64,000 bases of DNA from Synechococcus sp. BIOS-E4-1. GTDB taxonomy: Bacteria; Cyanobacteriota; Cyanobacteriia; PCC-6307; Cyanobiaceae. The stretch spans positions 1,509,494-1,573,493 of the forward strand of contig NZ_CP047935.1 of NCBI RefSeq assembly GCF_014279995.1. The letters run 5' to 3'. Every line of letters starts with the position of its first letter. The stretch's first letter is position 1. The notes beneath the pieces were generated by a model. That model saw only the letters and a list, made by a program, of their open reading frames with translations, was not told the DNA's origin and did not search any database. The translations under genes were made by a program, and so were the position numbers. Shown piece by piece: positions 18,843 through 28,274 of the stretch.

Positions 18843-19070
18843 ATGTCGCTAGAACAACTCAAAGCCTTCCTTGCCAAAGTGAAAGATAATTCGAATCTTC
18901 AGGAGAAACTAAAAACAGCTAAGTCACCTGAAGATGTTGTAGGTATTGCTAAAGAACATGGTCATGATTTCACTTCTGACAACTTCGGTCATCTCAGTGA
19001 AGAGGAGCTGGAAGGCGTGTCTGGGGGACAGTGCTACATGTCACCTTGGATTCCTAGCTTAAAGGATTAA
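18843..19070 (+). CDS. Nif11-leader precursor peptide, single Cys core
   Basis: 75 residues from ATG 18843 (MSLEQLKAFLAKVKDNSNLQ). Leader end EELEGVSGG. The core QCYMSPWIPSLKD has one Cys followed by two Ser, allowing one ring at most. The leader is close to those at 14392 and 62595. Confidence 0.84.
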   Translation: MSLEQLKAFLAKVKDNSNLQEKLKTAKSPEDVVGIAKEHGHDFTSDNFGHLSEEELEGVSGGQCYMSPWIPSLKD

Positions 19071-19774
19071 TAAGAGCATTAAGACACAAACACTCGAAAA
19101 GAAATCCCAACCCTAGAAAGTTTCACAATTAGCTCACTCAGCCCAAGTCCCACCAGTGGCAGGGGTTTTTTATTACTTCAATAGCCTAACTAATCCCATG
19201 AATAAGCCTCCAATATCTGGCACGATTGATCGCAATTGAGCAGAGATGTTCAAGCCTAAATCACAATTTAAGCCTTTTATCAACTAGACACTCCGGCCAA
19301 GACCTTCAATCAACAGCCGCATCCACCGTGCTGCCCGAGCACCGGTCGATCGTTTGACCCGGGGGGGCAGACATTGACTATGGGCCGGTCCTGAACCCAT
19401 TCCAACTGGCTTTTGCCATCACAAGCAAGCACGGTGCTGAGACCAGGCTCTGCTTCTTTCCATGATCGAAGTTGACCAGGATTTTGCGGGGTCGATCGGC
19501 ATTGGCGCGACGTTGCTGGAGCGCCCTAACAACACATTGGGCATCCGGTGGCTGCCTCTTCTCTCCGCTGCCAAAGCTCCCAGGCAAATTTCTCTGACCG
19601 CAGTCACCAAATCCAGCGTTACGGCTTCCACCTCGGCCTCCTGAAGGCAGTTGTGCGTTCAGCTCTGTGATTGATGGCCTGTCTCGTTGTTTCTGTTGAG
19701 TTGTTCCGTTCGGCCTGTTGAGATCGGCAGATTAGGGCCATAGTCAGAATGGGTGTAAGGGCAACTGACCAGAG
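19071..19774. other. Stretch without a recognised gene, with a terminator-like hairpin and an orphan Nif11 upstream element
   Basis: CCAGTGGCAGGGGTTTTTT near 19154 resembles the array terminators. CCAATATCTGGCACGATTGA near 19210 is an orphan upstream element with no Nif11 gene after it. The rest holds no supported gene. Confidence 0.45.
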
Positions 19775-20398
19775 ATGAGTTTGAGAGAACGCTTTGCTGA
19801 TCTTTTGATTCGAGCTGCCTGCCGTATCGCACCACCCGTCAAATCCGATGAAATCAGGGAGTTGACGCTGCGGTTGGAGCCAGAACAGGAGGGTGAATCC
19901 CTCATCGACTCCACTTGTGCGGATGCTGCCGATCTGCCTTCGGTGGAACCCTTATCGCTTGATCAACGCGTGATCAGTCGCTCAGTCAAAACCCTCAAGG
20001 CTGAAGCGATCAGTTCCCTTGCCACCCTTCATGCAGCCCACTTAGTCGGTGCTTCCGTCTGGGACGAAAGGCGAATCGCTGCTCGGATCAATGCCGCTTC
20101 TGGTGTCAAAGCTGCCAGTCCTGAAGTGCTCGCTGAGATCGAGGGTCTGGCAGTGACCTGGCAAAACGATCTCTCCGCCATTACCAATGCTTTGCAGCAG
20201 GTTGCTGCCATCAGTTGCCCAGAAGCACCGATCTCTCAGGACCTTCGACTGGAGGGAGAAGAGCAGGACCTTGCAGCAGACCTCATTGAGTCCTGTTCAG
20301 TTGAGCTCACTAGGCATCAGTTGGAATTGGCCATCCCTCAGGACGACAACGATGAGCAAGAACACAACGATGAACAAGAGCACACTCATGAGGGCTGA
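19775..20398 (+). CDS. Acidic hypothetical protein
   Basis: 207 residues. An amphipathic N-terminus (MSLRERFADLLIRAACRIAP) precedes helical sequence (SVKTLKAEAISSLATLHAAH) and an Asp/Glu/His-rich repeat at the end (NDEQEHNDEQEHTHEG), which could bind metal. No family recognised; no operon partner visible. Confidence 0.55.
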   Translation: MSLRERFADLLIRAACRIAPPVKSDEIRELTLRLEPEQEGESLIDSTCADAADLPSVEPLSLDQRVISRSVKTLKAEAISSLATLHAAHLVGASVWDERRIAARINAASGVKAASPEVLAEIEGLAVTWQNDLSAITNALQQVAAISCPEAPISQDLRLEGEEQDLAADLIESCSVELTRHQLELAIPQDDNDEQEHNDEQEHTHEG

Positions 20399-21039
20399 TT
20401 TGTTGACTTCAGCTCACAGGAGCAATCTCTGTGATGCGAATGCTGTCTGAGGGGTTGACCCAACTGAAGTTGGGGCGAGTCGGTCACGATTGAGACTGCA
20501 TTGAGTCATTGTGGTTTGATGCCTAACAAGGAATACAGGATGCCAAAAGCTGCTGGACTGGATGTTTGTTCCCATCAATACAGAACTGCTAGGAGCTGGT
20601 TGATCGCTGCTGCTGTCGAGATTCGCTTGATCATTGTTCAGAGGACGATCGAGCGCGCTTGAAGCTGATTGCAGCTCCAGAAGTACAGGATTCTGAAGCA
20701 ATGATTCCCGAATTCAATGAAGAGATGAATCAACATACTGATCTTGTTCTGCAGCAAGCGATCGCGACTATCTCTATTCTCATCTCAAAGAATTACAATA
20801 TAACTGTTATGAAAAAAGAATTTTAAAATCGGTCGCCATTGGATTGGTTGCATTGAAGCAACATTTGAAATATGAAAGACCATTCCAGAATTTCATGAAA
20901 TCAGCTTCTCTTTACTGATTCCAGAGTGTTTCTTAACTTGATTAGTTGTTAGCCTGGTGTCTCAAGGTGCTGAAGTCAGCTCAATGACAAATAACATTGT
21001 ATTCAGGTTTTACCCACACTAAGGGTTGGTTTGGATGGC
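20399..21039. other. Stretch without a recognised gene
   Basis: No frame with coding character; a minus-strand frame at 20414-20701 has no supporting motif. Confidence 0.4.
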
Positions 21040-21999
21040 TCAGGTTTTCAGCCACTGAAGAACGGAGACCACTCCCACACTCACCAGAACACCAACGAAA
21101 GCTTTAAAGAAGTCTTTGGCAAGCTGATTGAATGCTGCCAATGGCGTTGAAACTTTTATTCGGGCAACCAAGGCTAATTCGCGGCCAGCCAGCAAGCCAA
21201 GAAAGACCCATGTGGTGCTCATCGGAATCACGGATAAGCTAAGTGCTCGTGCAAATAAAATTGTTCCAAATACTAAGTCGCAAAGTGTTGCTGACCGGAT
21301 ATCACGAATATTAGCCTTTCTACGAATAATCTTCTGTACAGCTCCTCCACCCCATGCGAAAATCAATGCAATAGAGCAGCAGATTACAAAAATACTGATT
21401 AAAAGTTCAAAAAAACTGAGTTTTCTCGGCAGGTAAACATAGAAGCTGGCTGCATTCTGAATCATCCACTGACACCATAGCCAGGCAGTACTGAACCATT
21501 GAAGAATTAACCACCGTCGTGGTAGCTGATGGCTGTCCTGTGGATTGACGACAAATCGTCGCTCGAGAATCCATAACGTCAGCCCATAAACCACAGCTGA
21601 GGCCATCAGCGCGAAGACTCCGCCGAAGATTGATGTAGTAATCAGTGCAGATGTTTGTATAGGTGAAAAAGCAGCCAACACGAGGATGGAAGTCCCGACC
21701 GGTGCACCCCACCAGGTAAGAGCCGCCACGGTCAATGGTGGGATCAGATAATAAAGAGTGAAATTACCTGGTAATGGGAACTGAGACAGCAGTCCCCACG
21801 CAGGATCACCTGAATATATAAACCAGCCGAAAATCAATATAAAGGTTGTTGCCAAACAGATCCATATCACCTGCAGATGAATGGATGTTCTTCCACGATT
21901 ACTGACCAGGAAGGTGCCCAGGGTCTGTAGAGAATCATTGGCGGTGCAGGCTGCTACGACGAGAACAAAGCCAAGGATCTGAAAAATTTGGCTGTTCAT
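21040..21999 (-). CDS. Multipass membrane protein, PiT-like N-terminal motif
   Basis: 319 residues with about eight hydrophobic segments. The N-terminal AACTANDSLQTLGTFLVSNR resembles the GANDVANAFGT signature of PiT-type phosphate/sulfate permeases, and a WLWCQWMIQNAASFYVYLPR segment lies mid-protein. It is shorter than classic PiT permeases, so a distant, perhaps anion, transporter is inferred. It stands alone between long non-coding stretches. Confidence 0.55.
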   Translation of the reverse strand: MNSQIFQILGFVLVVAACTANDSLQTLGTFLVSNRGRTSIHLQVIWICLATTFILIFGWFIYSGDPAWGLLSQFPLPGNFTLYYLIPPLTVAALTWWGAPVGTSILVLAAFSPIQTSALITTSIFGGVFALMASAVVYGLTLWILERRFVVNPQDSHQLPRRWLILQWFSTAWLWCQWMIQNAASFYVYLPRKLSFFELLISIFVICCSIALIFAWGGGAVQKIIRRKANIRDIRSATLCDLVFGTILFARALSLSVIPMSTTWVFLGLLAGRELALVARIKVSTPLAAFNQLAKDFFKAFVGVLVSVGVVSVLQWLKT

Positions 22000-22390
22000 G
22001 CTTTATGATTTGGCCAGATTGAACAAGCCTTTAAAAAACTAATTTATACAGAATAACGTCGTTTTTTCAATTGCTTAATTAAAACAATAGATCCAGTTTG
22101 TAAGTGCGAAATGGCTTGGGATGGGGTATGGGATTCAAATCAATTTGATGCAAATAACATCATAGTAAATTTAATTTTAGAGATTCCATGATAATATTTT
22201 TTACCAATTAATATAAGATTTAGGACTGGACAATGATACCAGCACACTTTTTGGGATTGCGCAGAAAGGTCCTTGTTATGGCTGTTGAGTAGGTGATTTC
22301 GTCATCACCAGTTCTTGTTGTTATCGGATTTTTGAAGTTCTATTCCTTCAAAGAGGTTTTGGTTCGCTGTCATAGTATTGATGGTCAAGA
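22000..22390. other. AT-rich stretch without a recognised gene
   Basis: No coding frame seen on either strand. Confidence 0.4.
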
Positions 22391-22947
22391 GTGCAACCCA
22401 TGAAGATGGCACTGACCTTGGCAGAAATGCAGGCAAGCGTATTGCGTGGCATGGGACTGGGATTATTGATTTCTTTTTTCCTGGTTCTCTACGGCATCAT
22501 CTTTAACCCATTCTCTGGTCCTGAATTGGAGACGTTTGATGAGAAGCTTGTTGTGTTTGGTAGGTGTTCGCTGATCCCATTGTTTGTACTCATCTTCTCC
22601 ATTGCAAGAATTGCTAGGTACCGCTTCTTTTCTAGTGAAGATATAGATTCGACTGCGGTTGCAGTACCATCTTCATCACTTTTATGCCTTCAATCCATTC
22701 TCCAGAACACTCTTGAGTAAACGGTTCTTGCTGCGATTGTCTATTTTTATGGATCCTGATGACTCCCTCTGTGTGGTTGTCAGTACTTCCTCTCTCTGCC
22801 GGTTGCTTCCTTGTTGGACGGATATTGTTTATCACAGGATTCCTTAAAGGCGCTGCTTCGAGAGCCATCGGTTTTGCCTTGACGTTTTACCCAACAGTCA
22901 TTCTGTTTGTGTTGGTTGTCTTCAGCGCATTACGTTCTCTTCGCTGA
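22391..22947 (+). pseudogene. Broken MAPEG-family membrane protein
   Basis: The first part (LTLAEMQASVLRGMGLGLLI ... QSILQNTLE) stops at a TAA where MAPEG proteins usually have Gln in the NTLEQ motif, and a frameshift follows near 22750. The +2 frame then supplies the expected C-terminal part (SAGCFLVGRILFITGFLKGA, then GFALTFYPTV). MAPEG proteins are glutathione/eicosanoid-type membrane enzymes. One nonsense change plus a frameshift make this a likely pseudogene. Confidence 0.65.
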
Positions 22948-23147
22948 AGTCCTTTTGAAAGCTGTGAGTCCTCCTCGGCAATTCTCAGGTCGTTGGTAAC
23001 GATAAGAACGAAATTATTTTTTCTTTGTTTAAACATTTTTGTTTATATCACCCTATCTTTGATCAAGGTCTGATCTAAAGTGCGAATCATGTGAATCGTA
23101 TCGACTTCAACCTGAGATGATTCATCATCACTGGAAGATGCTCTATC

Positions 23148-24305
23148 TCACAATTCTTGCGATAATTCGTCGATCAGGTTACTCAGTTCCCTCCACTGAT
23201 TTTCGATCGATTGGGTGAGTGCAAACTGAACCTCAGCACGGTCAAGATTGTGTTGAGGCCTTGTTGTGCGGAAATAACGGTCACCGGAAAGATGGTCTGT
23301 GAGAAAGCGGATACCGAGCTCAAGGGGAATCAGACGAATGCAATCAGGCATATAGCGGAAATCCTCCGGCGTGAGGAATGATCGACCCACGGATAGATAA
23401 CCCTCAAGGATTGCCCGGCAAAGATCCAAATCAAAGCTGACGTTCTGGGCATCGAGAGCCTCTTCGCCCGATCGATTGCAGCAGGAACGCAGACAGTCAC
23501 CGATGTCGTAATGAACAAGGCCCGGTTTGACTGTGTCGAGGTCGATCAATCCCACGGCTTGTCCGGAGGCGTTATCGATCATCACATTATTGATCTTCGG
23601 ATCTCCGTGGATTGGTCGCCGCTTCAGTTCACCTCTTGCACAGGCCTGCTCAAGAACGTCGATCCCTGTCCTTCGGTTCTCGATGAAGGAGACAGCATTG
23701 GCGATGCGATGGCTGTTTCGATCATTCGCCCTGGAGAACACCAGGTCAAATTCGGCAAGGTAGGCCGGGGCAATGTGGAAATTTTCCAGCGTGTCAGCCA
23801 GTTCGTCAGTGGCCAGATCACTGATCAGGTGATGAAACATGCCCAACCCGTAACCCAGTTCGCGGGCATGCAGGTCGTCTTGAATCACATCCGTCGTGGT
23901 TGCTGCACCAATGTGGGTGATGGATCGCCAGAACTCACCCTGATGCTCAACCCAGTGTCCGTGGGCATCGAGGGTCGGCAGAACTTTGGGAACCTCCCAG
24001 CGTCGGCCCAGGAGTTCCGGTGGTTGCTGGGCAAGACGCTGCTCAACGTGGTTGCCCAGTTTCAGCAGATTGCTCATCACCAATTCAGGTTGTTCAAACA
24101 CCTCAGTGTTCAAACGCTGCATCACGAAGGCTGATCGTGATGCACTGCGGTTCAGTGTCACCAGAAAAGTGTCATTGACATTTCCTGACCCCAGCTGGCT
24201 GATCCCGTCGATCTGTTCTGGCGGGTGGAACAGTCCAGCGATGGTCTCCAGGATCGAGTTGGAGCTGGAGAATGGGGAAGGCACGTCGAATCGCATGGGT
24301 CTCAT
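23148..24305 (-). CDS. Kinase-like protein of the APH/NahK type
   Basis: About 385 residues from ATG 24305 (M at 24296 also possible); the longer frame would overlap the divergent SbcD-like gene. The kinase core is plain: QLGSGNVNDTFLVTL for nucleotide binding, the catalytic loop HGDPKINNVMID and the metal motif GLIDLDTVKPGLVHYDIGD. The family phosphorylates small substrates such as N-acetylhexosamines, homoserine or aminoglycosides; the NVNDTFLV start fits hexosamine-kinase-like members best. The substrate is not proven. Confidence 0.75.
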   Translation of the reverse strand: MRPMRFDVPSPFSSSNSILETIAGLFHPPEQIDGISQLGSGNVNDTFLVTLNRSASRSAFVMQRLNTEVFEQPELVMSNLLKLGNHVEQRLAQQPPELLGRRWEVPKVLPTLDAHGHWVEHQGEFWRSITHIGAATTTDVIQDDLHARELGYGLGMFHHLISDLATDELADTLENFHIAPAYLAEFDLVFSRANDRNSHRIANAVSFIENRRTGIDVLEQACARGELKRRPIHGDPKINNVMIDNASGQAVGLIDLDTVKPGLVHYDIGDCLRSCCNRSGEEALDAQNVSFDLDLCRAILEGYLSVGRSFLTPEDFRYMPDCIRLIPLELGIRFLTDHLSGDRYFRTTRPQHNLDRAEVQFALTQSIENQWRELSNLIDELSQEL

Positions 24306-24404
24306 CACGAAACATGCCGTGTTCTTCCCCCACTGCCAGCGATGAGTGTGCGGAAAATCAGGCGGGAAGGCGGCAGCATGGTGAGCGATATTTGAACGGC
24401 ACGG

Positions 24405-25595
24405 GTGCCACGAATCCTTCACACCGCTGACTGGCAGATCGGCAAGCCCTATCGCTGGATCGAAAACTCGCAGAAACAGGCTCGTTTGCAGCAGGAGCGT
24501 GTTGATGCGGTTCTAAGAATTGCTGAGCAGGCCAGTCAGCAACAGGCGGACGTTGTGCTGGTTGCTGGTGATTTGTTCGACTCGAGCACTGTGGCCGCTG
24601 ACATGGTCATGGAGGTGCTGGAAGCGATCGGATCGATCCCATCACCTGTAGTTGTGATACCGGGCAATCATGATCACGGCGGAGCCGGTGGCATCTGGAG
24701 GCGTGAAGATCTGCTCGGGCAGATGCGGCAGCGTGCCGCCAACCTCCAATTGCTGCTCAAGCAGGAACCGGTCAGTGTTGCTGGGATCACTCTGTTGCCA
24801 TGCCCATTGCTTCGGCAGCGGGAGAGCCGCAGCCCGTCTCTCTGGCTTAATCAGCTCAACTGGACTGAGCTCGATTCTCTGCAACCCCGTGTTGTTCTGG
24901 CCCATGGCTCGGTGCAGGGTTTCGGTGGCGAAGCCCAGGTGAATCAGCTTTGCCTCGATTCCCTTCCCCGGGATCAAATCGATTACATCGCTCTCGGCGA
25001 CTGGCATGCGCTGATGGAGATCGATCGCAAAACCTGGTACAGCGGCACACCGGAACCCGACCGCTTTCCGAGCGGGCCCGATGACCTGAGGTCACAGGTT
25101 CTGCTGGTTGATCTGGAGAGAGGTCAACAGCCGATCGTGAAGGTCCAGTCCACCGGTCGAATGCGCTGGCATCGGATCACCATGACGCTCAACGGCGATG
25201 CCGATCTGGCCCGCTTGGAGCAACAGCTGGCCGAGTCTGTCGGCAGTCGCGTAGGGCGCGACCTGTTGCGGCTTGAACTCAACGGTCAACTGGGTCTCCA
25301 GGGACACCTCCAGCTGCAGGACCGTTTGGCGCTGCTCAGTCAACAGCTTCTTCACCTGCGTCTGCGAGGCAAGCTGCACCGTCAACCAACTGCCGAGGAG
25401 AGGGATGAGCTGCTGCTTCGGATGGACAGCCCCCTGGTCAGCACGATCGCTGCTGGTCTTCAGGAGGAGCTGCAGAGCAATGCTGATCCTCTGGTTGAGC
25501 AGGCTCTGATCGAATTGCATCGTCTTTGCGCCAGGGATTCACTTGCAACGGTTCCAGTTGCCACGCACCCTGTGACCACCGACTCATGCGCCTGA
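24405..25595 (+). CDS. SbcD-like metallophosphoesterase (DNA repair nuclease subunit)
   Basis: 396 residues. Metal-binding motifs are in order: HTADWQIG, VAGDLFDSS, IPGNHDHGG and a later ALGDWHA, as in Mre11/SbcD exonucleases. The usual C-terminal capping region follows. GTG start at 24405, divergent from the kinase gene. Its stop overlaps the start of the SbcC-like gene by 10 bases, so the two are translationally coupled and probably form an SbcCD complex that trims DNA ends and hairpins. Confidence 0.85.
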   Translation: MPRILHTADWQIGKPYRWIENSQKQARLQQERVDAVLRIAEQASQQQADVVLVAGDLFDSSTVAADMVMEVLEAIGSIPSPVVVIPGNHDHGGAGGIWRREDLLGQMRQRAANLQLLLKQEPVSVAGITLLPCPLLRQRESRSPSLWLNQLNWTELDSLQPRVVLAHGSVQGFGGEAQVNQLCLDSLPRDQIDYIALGDWHALMEIDRKTWYSGTPEPDRFPSGPDDLRSQVLLVDLERGQQPIVKVQSTGRMRWHRITMTLNGDADLARLEQQLAESVGSRVGRDLLRLELNGQLGLQGHLQLQDRLALLSQQLLHLRLRGKLHRQPTAEERDELLLRMDSPLVSTIAAGLQEELQSNADPLVEQALIELHRLCARDSLATVPVATHPVTTDSCA

Positions 25596-28249
25596 TTCGC
25601 TGCCGGCTGGAAAGCGTTCGCCGTCATCGAGCTCTGGAGATTCCCTTCGCTCCAGGGCTGACTCTGATCGGTGGTGCCAATGAATCCGGCAAAAGCTCGC
25701 TTGTGGACGCGATGCATCGGGCTCTGTTTGTGCGCGCCTCTGCCACCGGAGCTGCCATTCGTGATCTGAGATCTGCCACACATGCAGGCCATCCGCAGGT
25801 GGAAATCGATTTCGATGTCGGCGGGCAGCGTTGGTCGTTGTTGAAATGCTTCAGCGGTGCCGGCGGAACCTGCCGCCTCAGCCGAGCTGGTCAGCAGGTT
25901 TTGCTCGGTGGAGATGCCGAGGATCAACTGGCCGCTCTGCTTGGAGTCGAGGAGATCATCGGCAGCCGCCAGGTGAACCGTGTGCTTCCCACCCGTTGGG
26001 CACATCTCTGGGTGATGCAGGGACTGGCCGGTCGCAATCTGCTGGAACTCAGTGGCGAGCACTATGACCTCAAGGGATTGATCACGGCTCTGGAGGGACA
26101 GGCGGAGCAATCGCTGCAGTCGCCGATCGACCAAAAGGTCTTCAACCAACTTGAACAGCTTGTTGCCTCCAGTTTCACCAGTCGCGGGGTGAAACAGAAC
26201 AGTGAACTGTGGAAACGTCGGCAGGAGCTGCAGCAGGCTTCTGAACGCAAGGCTGAAGCACAGGATCGTCTGCTCAGCTACGAAACGGCCTGCATCGAGC
26301 TCGATGCGAACGAGCAGGCTCTAGATCAGCTGGAGTGTGATGCACCAGAAGTGCAGACGCTGCGTCGGAAGCTTCTTTCACTGAAGGATCTTCAACAACA
26401 GTTAGCCCCGCTGCGTCTTCAGCAGACCCAATGGCAGCAGCAATTCAGTGTTCTGAATCGTCTGGCGCAGGAGATGCAGGCTTCACAAACAACGATGAAG
26501 GCGCATCGACTGGAGCTCGGTGTGATGAACGATTCCGCAGAAACTCTTGCAAGCAATCTCGCTCGACAACGGGGTGCCTTCGAACAACTCGACCGCAAAC
26601 GTCAGGCGCTTGAGGAGCGTGGCCATGCTCTGCGACGTCGTCAGGATCAGCAACGGCTTCAGCAACGCATTGAGAGCATTCGTCGTCAAAGCGATCAAAG
26701 GACCAAACTGGAACAACAGCAATCTGTGCTCAAACAACAGCTGATGCAATTACCAGGGCGTGATGCCAACGCTCTGGCTGCCTTGCAGGCTCAGCAATCT
26801 CAGCTTCGTGAGCTGGATATTCGTTTGCAAAGCATGGCATCCAGGATCGAATTGCAGTCTTCAGACACGACTGTGCGTCTTGATGGTGAACAGCTCAGGC
26901 AAGGCGACGTTGCACAAAGGACGGGGGCTTTCCGAGTCGATGTCGGTGAAGGTGTCACCCTGCTTGTCAGTCCTGGTGAAGGAACAGGCCTGTCTTCACT
27001 GTTGGCTGAGAGGGCACGATGTGAGGCTCAGTTGGTGCACAACCTCAAACTCTGGGGGGTTAGCAACATTGAAGCTGCGGAGGCTCAGTTGCAGGAACGT
27101 AAGGAGCTTCAACATCAGCTCGCTGTTCTCGAAGCACGTCTTCGTCAGCTGATGGAGCAGCACCGTGGCGAGCAGAAGGGTGGTGAAACTCTTGAACAAC
27201 TTGATCAGCAGCTCGCCGAATTGCAACAACATCAAGATGAGCCAGACCTTGCCGCGGAGGAGGATCTCGAGCAGGCCTTGAACAATTGTCGCAAGACCTA
27301 TCAATCAGTCCAGGAACAGGTTCGCTCTCTGCGTTCCGATTGTGATCGTGCAGAACGTGAACAGAACGGACACACCAAGCAGCTTCAGGAGCTGCAGATT
27401 CGACTGGAGCGTCAGGAGGCACGGCATGCCCAGCAGCTTCAACAGCAACACGAGATCGAGACACGGCATGGCACAGCCAACACAATCGCCGACGATCTCA
27501 GGAAGCTGTCTCATCAATGTGAGCAATTGCAGGACCAACTGCTTGTGTTGAGTCGTGATTGTGGCCTCAATGTCGACGCCGACGTTGAGACATCACTGTC
27601 TGCATTGGATGCCCGTGAGCTGAAGCTCATTCGTCAGCGTACGGATCTGAGCCGTGAACGCGGCTCATTACTGGAGCGCTGCGAACGTCTCGGAAGTCGG
27701 GAACTGCATGCAGAACTGGAGGAAGCTTGTAATCGTCTGGAGGTGGCCCAGCAGGCAGAACAACAGGAGACCCAGCTGGTTGAGGCACGCGTGCTGCTTC
27801 TCAAACGATTTCAGGAAGCACGCGCCGATCTTTCACGGCGCTACTCATCACCACTCAAGTCCAGCATCAACCGTTTCATTGCTCCATTTCTGCAGAACCC
27901 CGGCGACAGCTCTGAGCTCCGCTTTGATGCCAGCGATGGTCTGAAGGATCTGCGTCTTCAACGTTCAGGTCAGACCCTCGAGTTTTCACAACTCAGCGGA
28001 GGACTCAAGGAACAACTGAATGCCGCCGTTCGCCTGGCCATTGCCGAGGCCCTGCGCGATGGCCATGACGGCTGTCTTCCTTTGCTGTTTGATGACGCCT
28101 TTACCAACAGCGATCCGTCGCGACTGGAAGCGGTGGGCTGCATGCTCCGGCAGGCTGTCGATCTGGGTCTTCAGGTGGTGCTTCTGAGTTGCGACCCTGA
28201 TCCCTACCGAGAGATTGCTGATTCAGTGATTGATCTCGATCATCACTGA
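25586..28249 (+). CDS. SbcC-like SMC/Rad50-type ATPase
   Basis: 887 residues from ATG 25586 (the longer frame lies inside the SbcD-like gene). Walker A GGANESGKSSLVDA is near the N-terminus, long Gln/Leu/Arg-rich coiled coils fill the middle, and the ABC signature (QLSGGLKEQL) and Walker B (LPLLFDDAFTNSDP) sit near the C-terminus. I did not find the classic CxxC zinc hook, so the hinge may be atypical. It partners the SbcD-like nuclease. Confidence 0.85.
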   Translation: MRLIRCRLESVRRHRALEIPFAPGLTLIGGANESGKSSLVDAMHRALFVRASATGAAIRDLRSATHAGHPQVEIDFDVGGQRWSLLKCFSGAGGTCRLSRAGQQVLLGGDAEDQLAALLGVEEIIGSRQVNRVLPTRWAHLWVMQGLAGRNLLELSGEHYDLKGLITALEGQAEQSLQSPIDQKVFNQLEQLVASSFTSRGVKQNSELWKRRQELQQASERKAEAQDRLLSYETACIELDANEQALDQLECDAPEVQTLRRKLLSLKDLQQQLAPLRLQQTQWQQQFSVLNRLAQEMQASQTTMKAHRLELGVMNDSAETLASNLARQRGAFEQLDRKRQALEERGHALRRRQDQQRLQQRIESIRRQSDQRTKLEQQQSVLKQQLMQLPGRDANALAALQAQQSQLRELDIRLQSMASRIELQSSDTTVRLDGEQLRQGDVAQRTGAFRVDVGEGVTLLVSPGEGTGLSSLLAERARCEAQLVHNLKLWGVSNIEAAEAQLQERKELQHQLAVLEARLRQLMEQHRGEQKGGETLEQLDQQLAELQQHQDEPDLAAEEDLEQALNNCRKTYQSVQEQVRSLRSDCDRAEREQNGHTKQLQELQIRLERQEARHAQQLQQQHEIETRHGTANTIADDLRKLSHQCEQLQDQLLVLSRDCGLNVDADVETSLSALDARELKLIRQRTDLSRERGSLLERCERLGSRELHAELEEACNRLEVAQQAEQQETQLVEARVLLLKRFQEARADLSRRYSSPLKSSINRFIAPFLQNPGDSSELRFDASDGLKDLRLQRSGQTLEFSQLSGGLKEQLNAAVRLAIAEALRDGHDGCLPLLFDDAFTNSDPSRLEAVGCMLRQAVDLGLQVVLLSCDPDPYREIADSVIDLDHH

Positions 28250-28274
28250 TGTTCTGGAATGGGTGGGTGCTGAC

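Noticed and set aside
23511..24134. Plus-strand frame of 207 codons opposite the kinase gene
   Set aside because: Mirror frame of a gene with clear kinase motifs on the minus strand.
27060..27485. Minus-strand frames opposite the SbcC-like gene
   Set aside because: Antisense shadows in GC-richer coding sequence.
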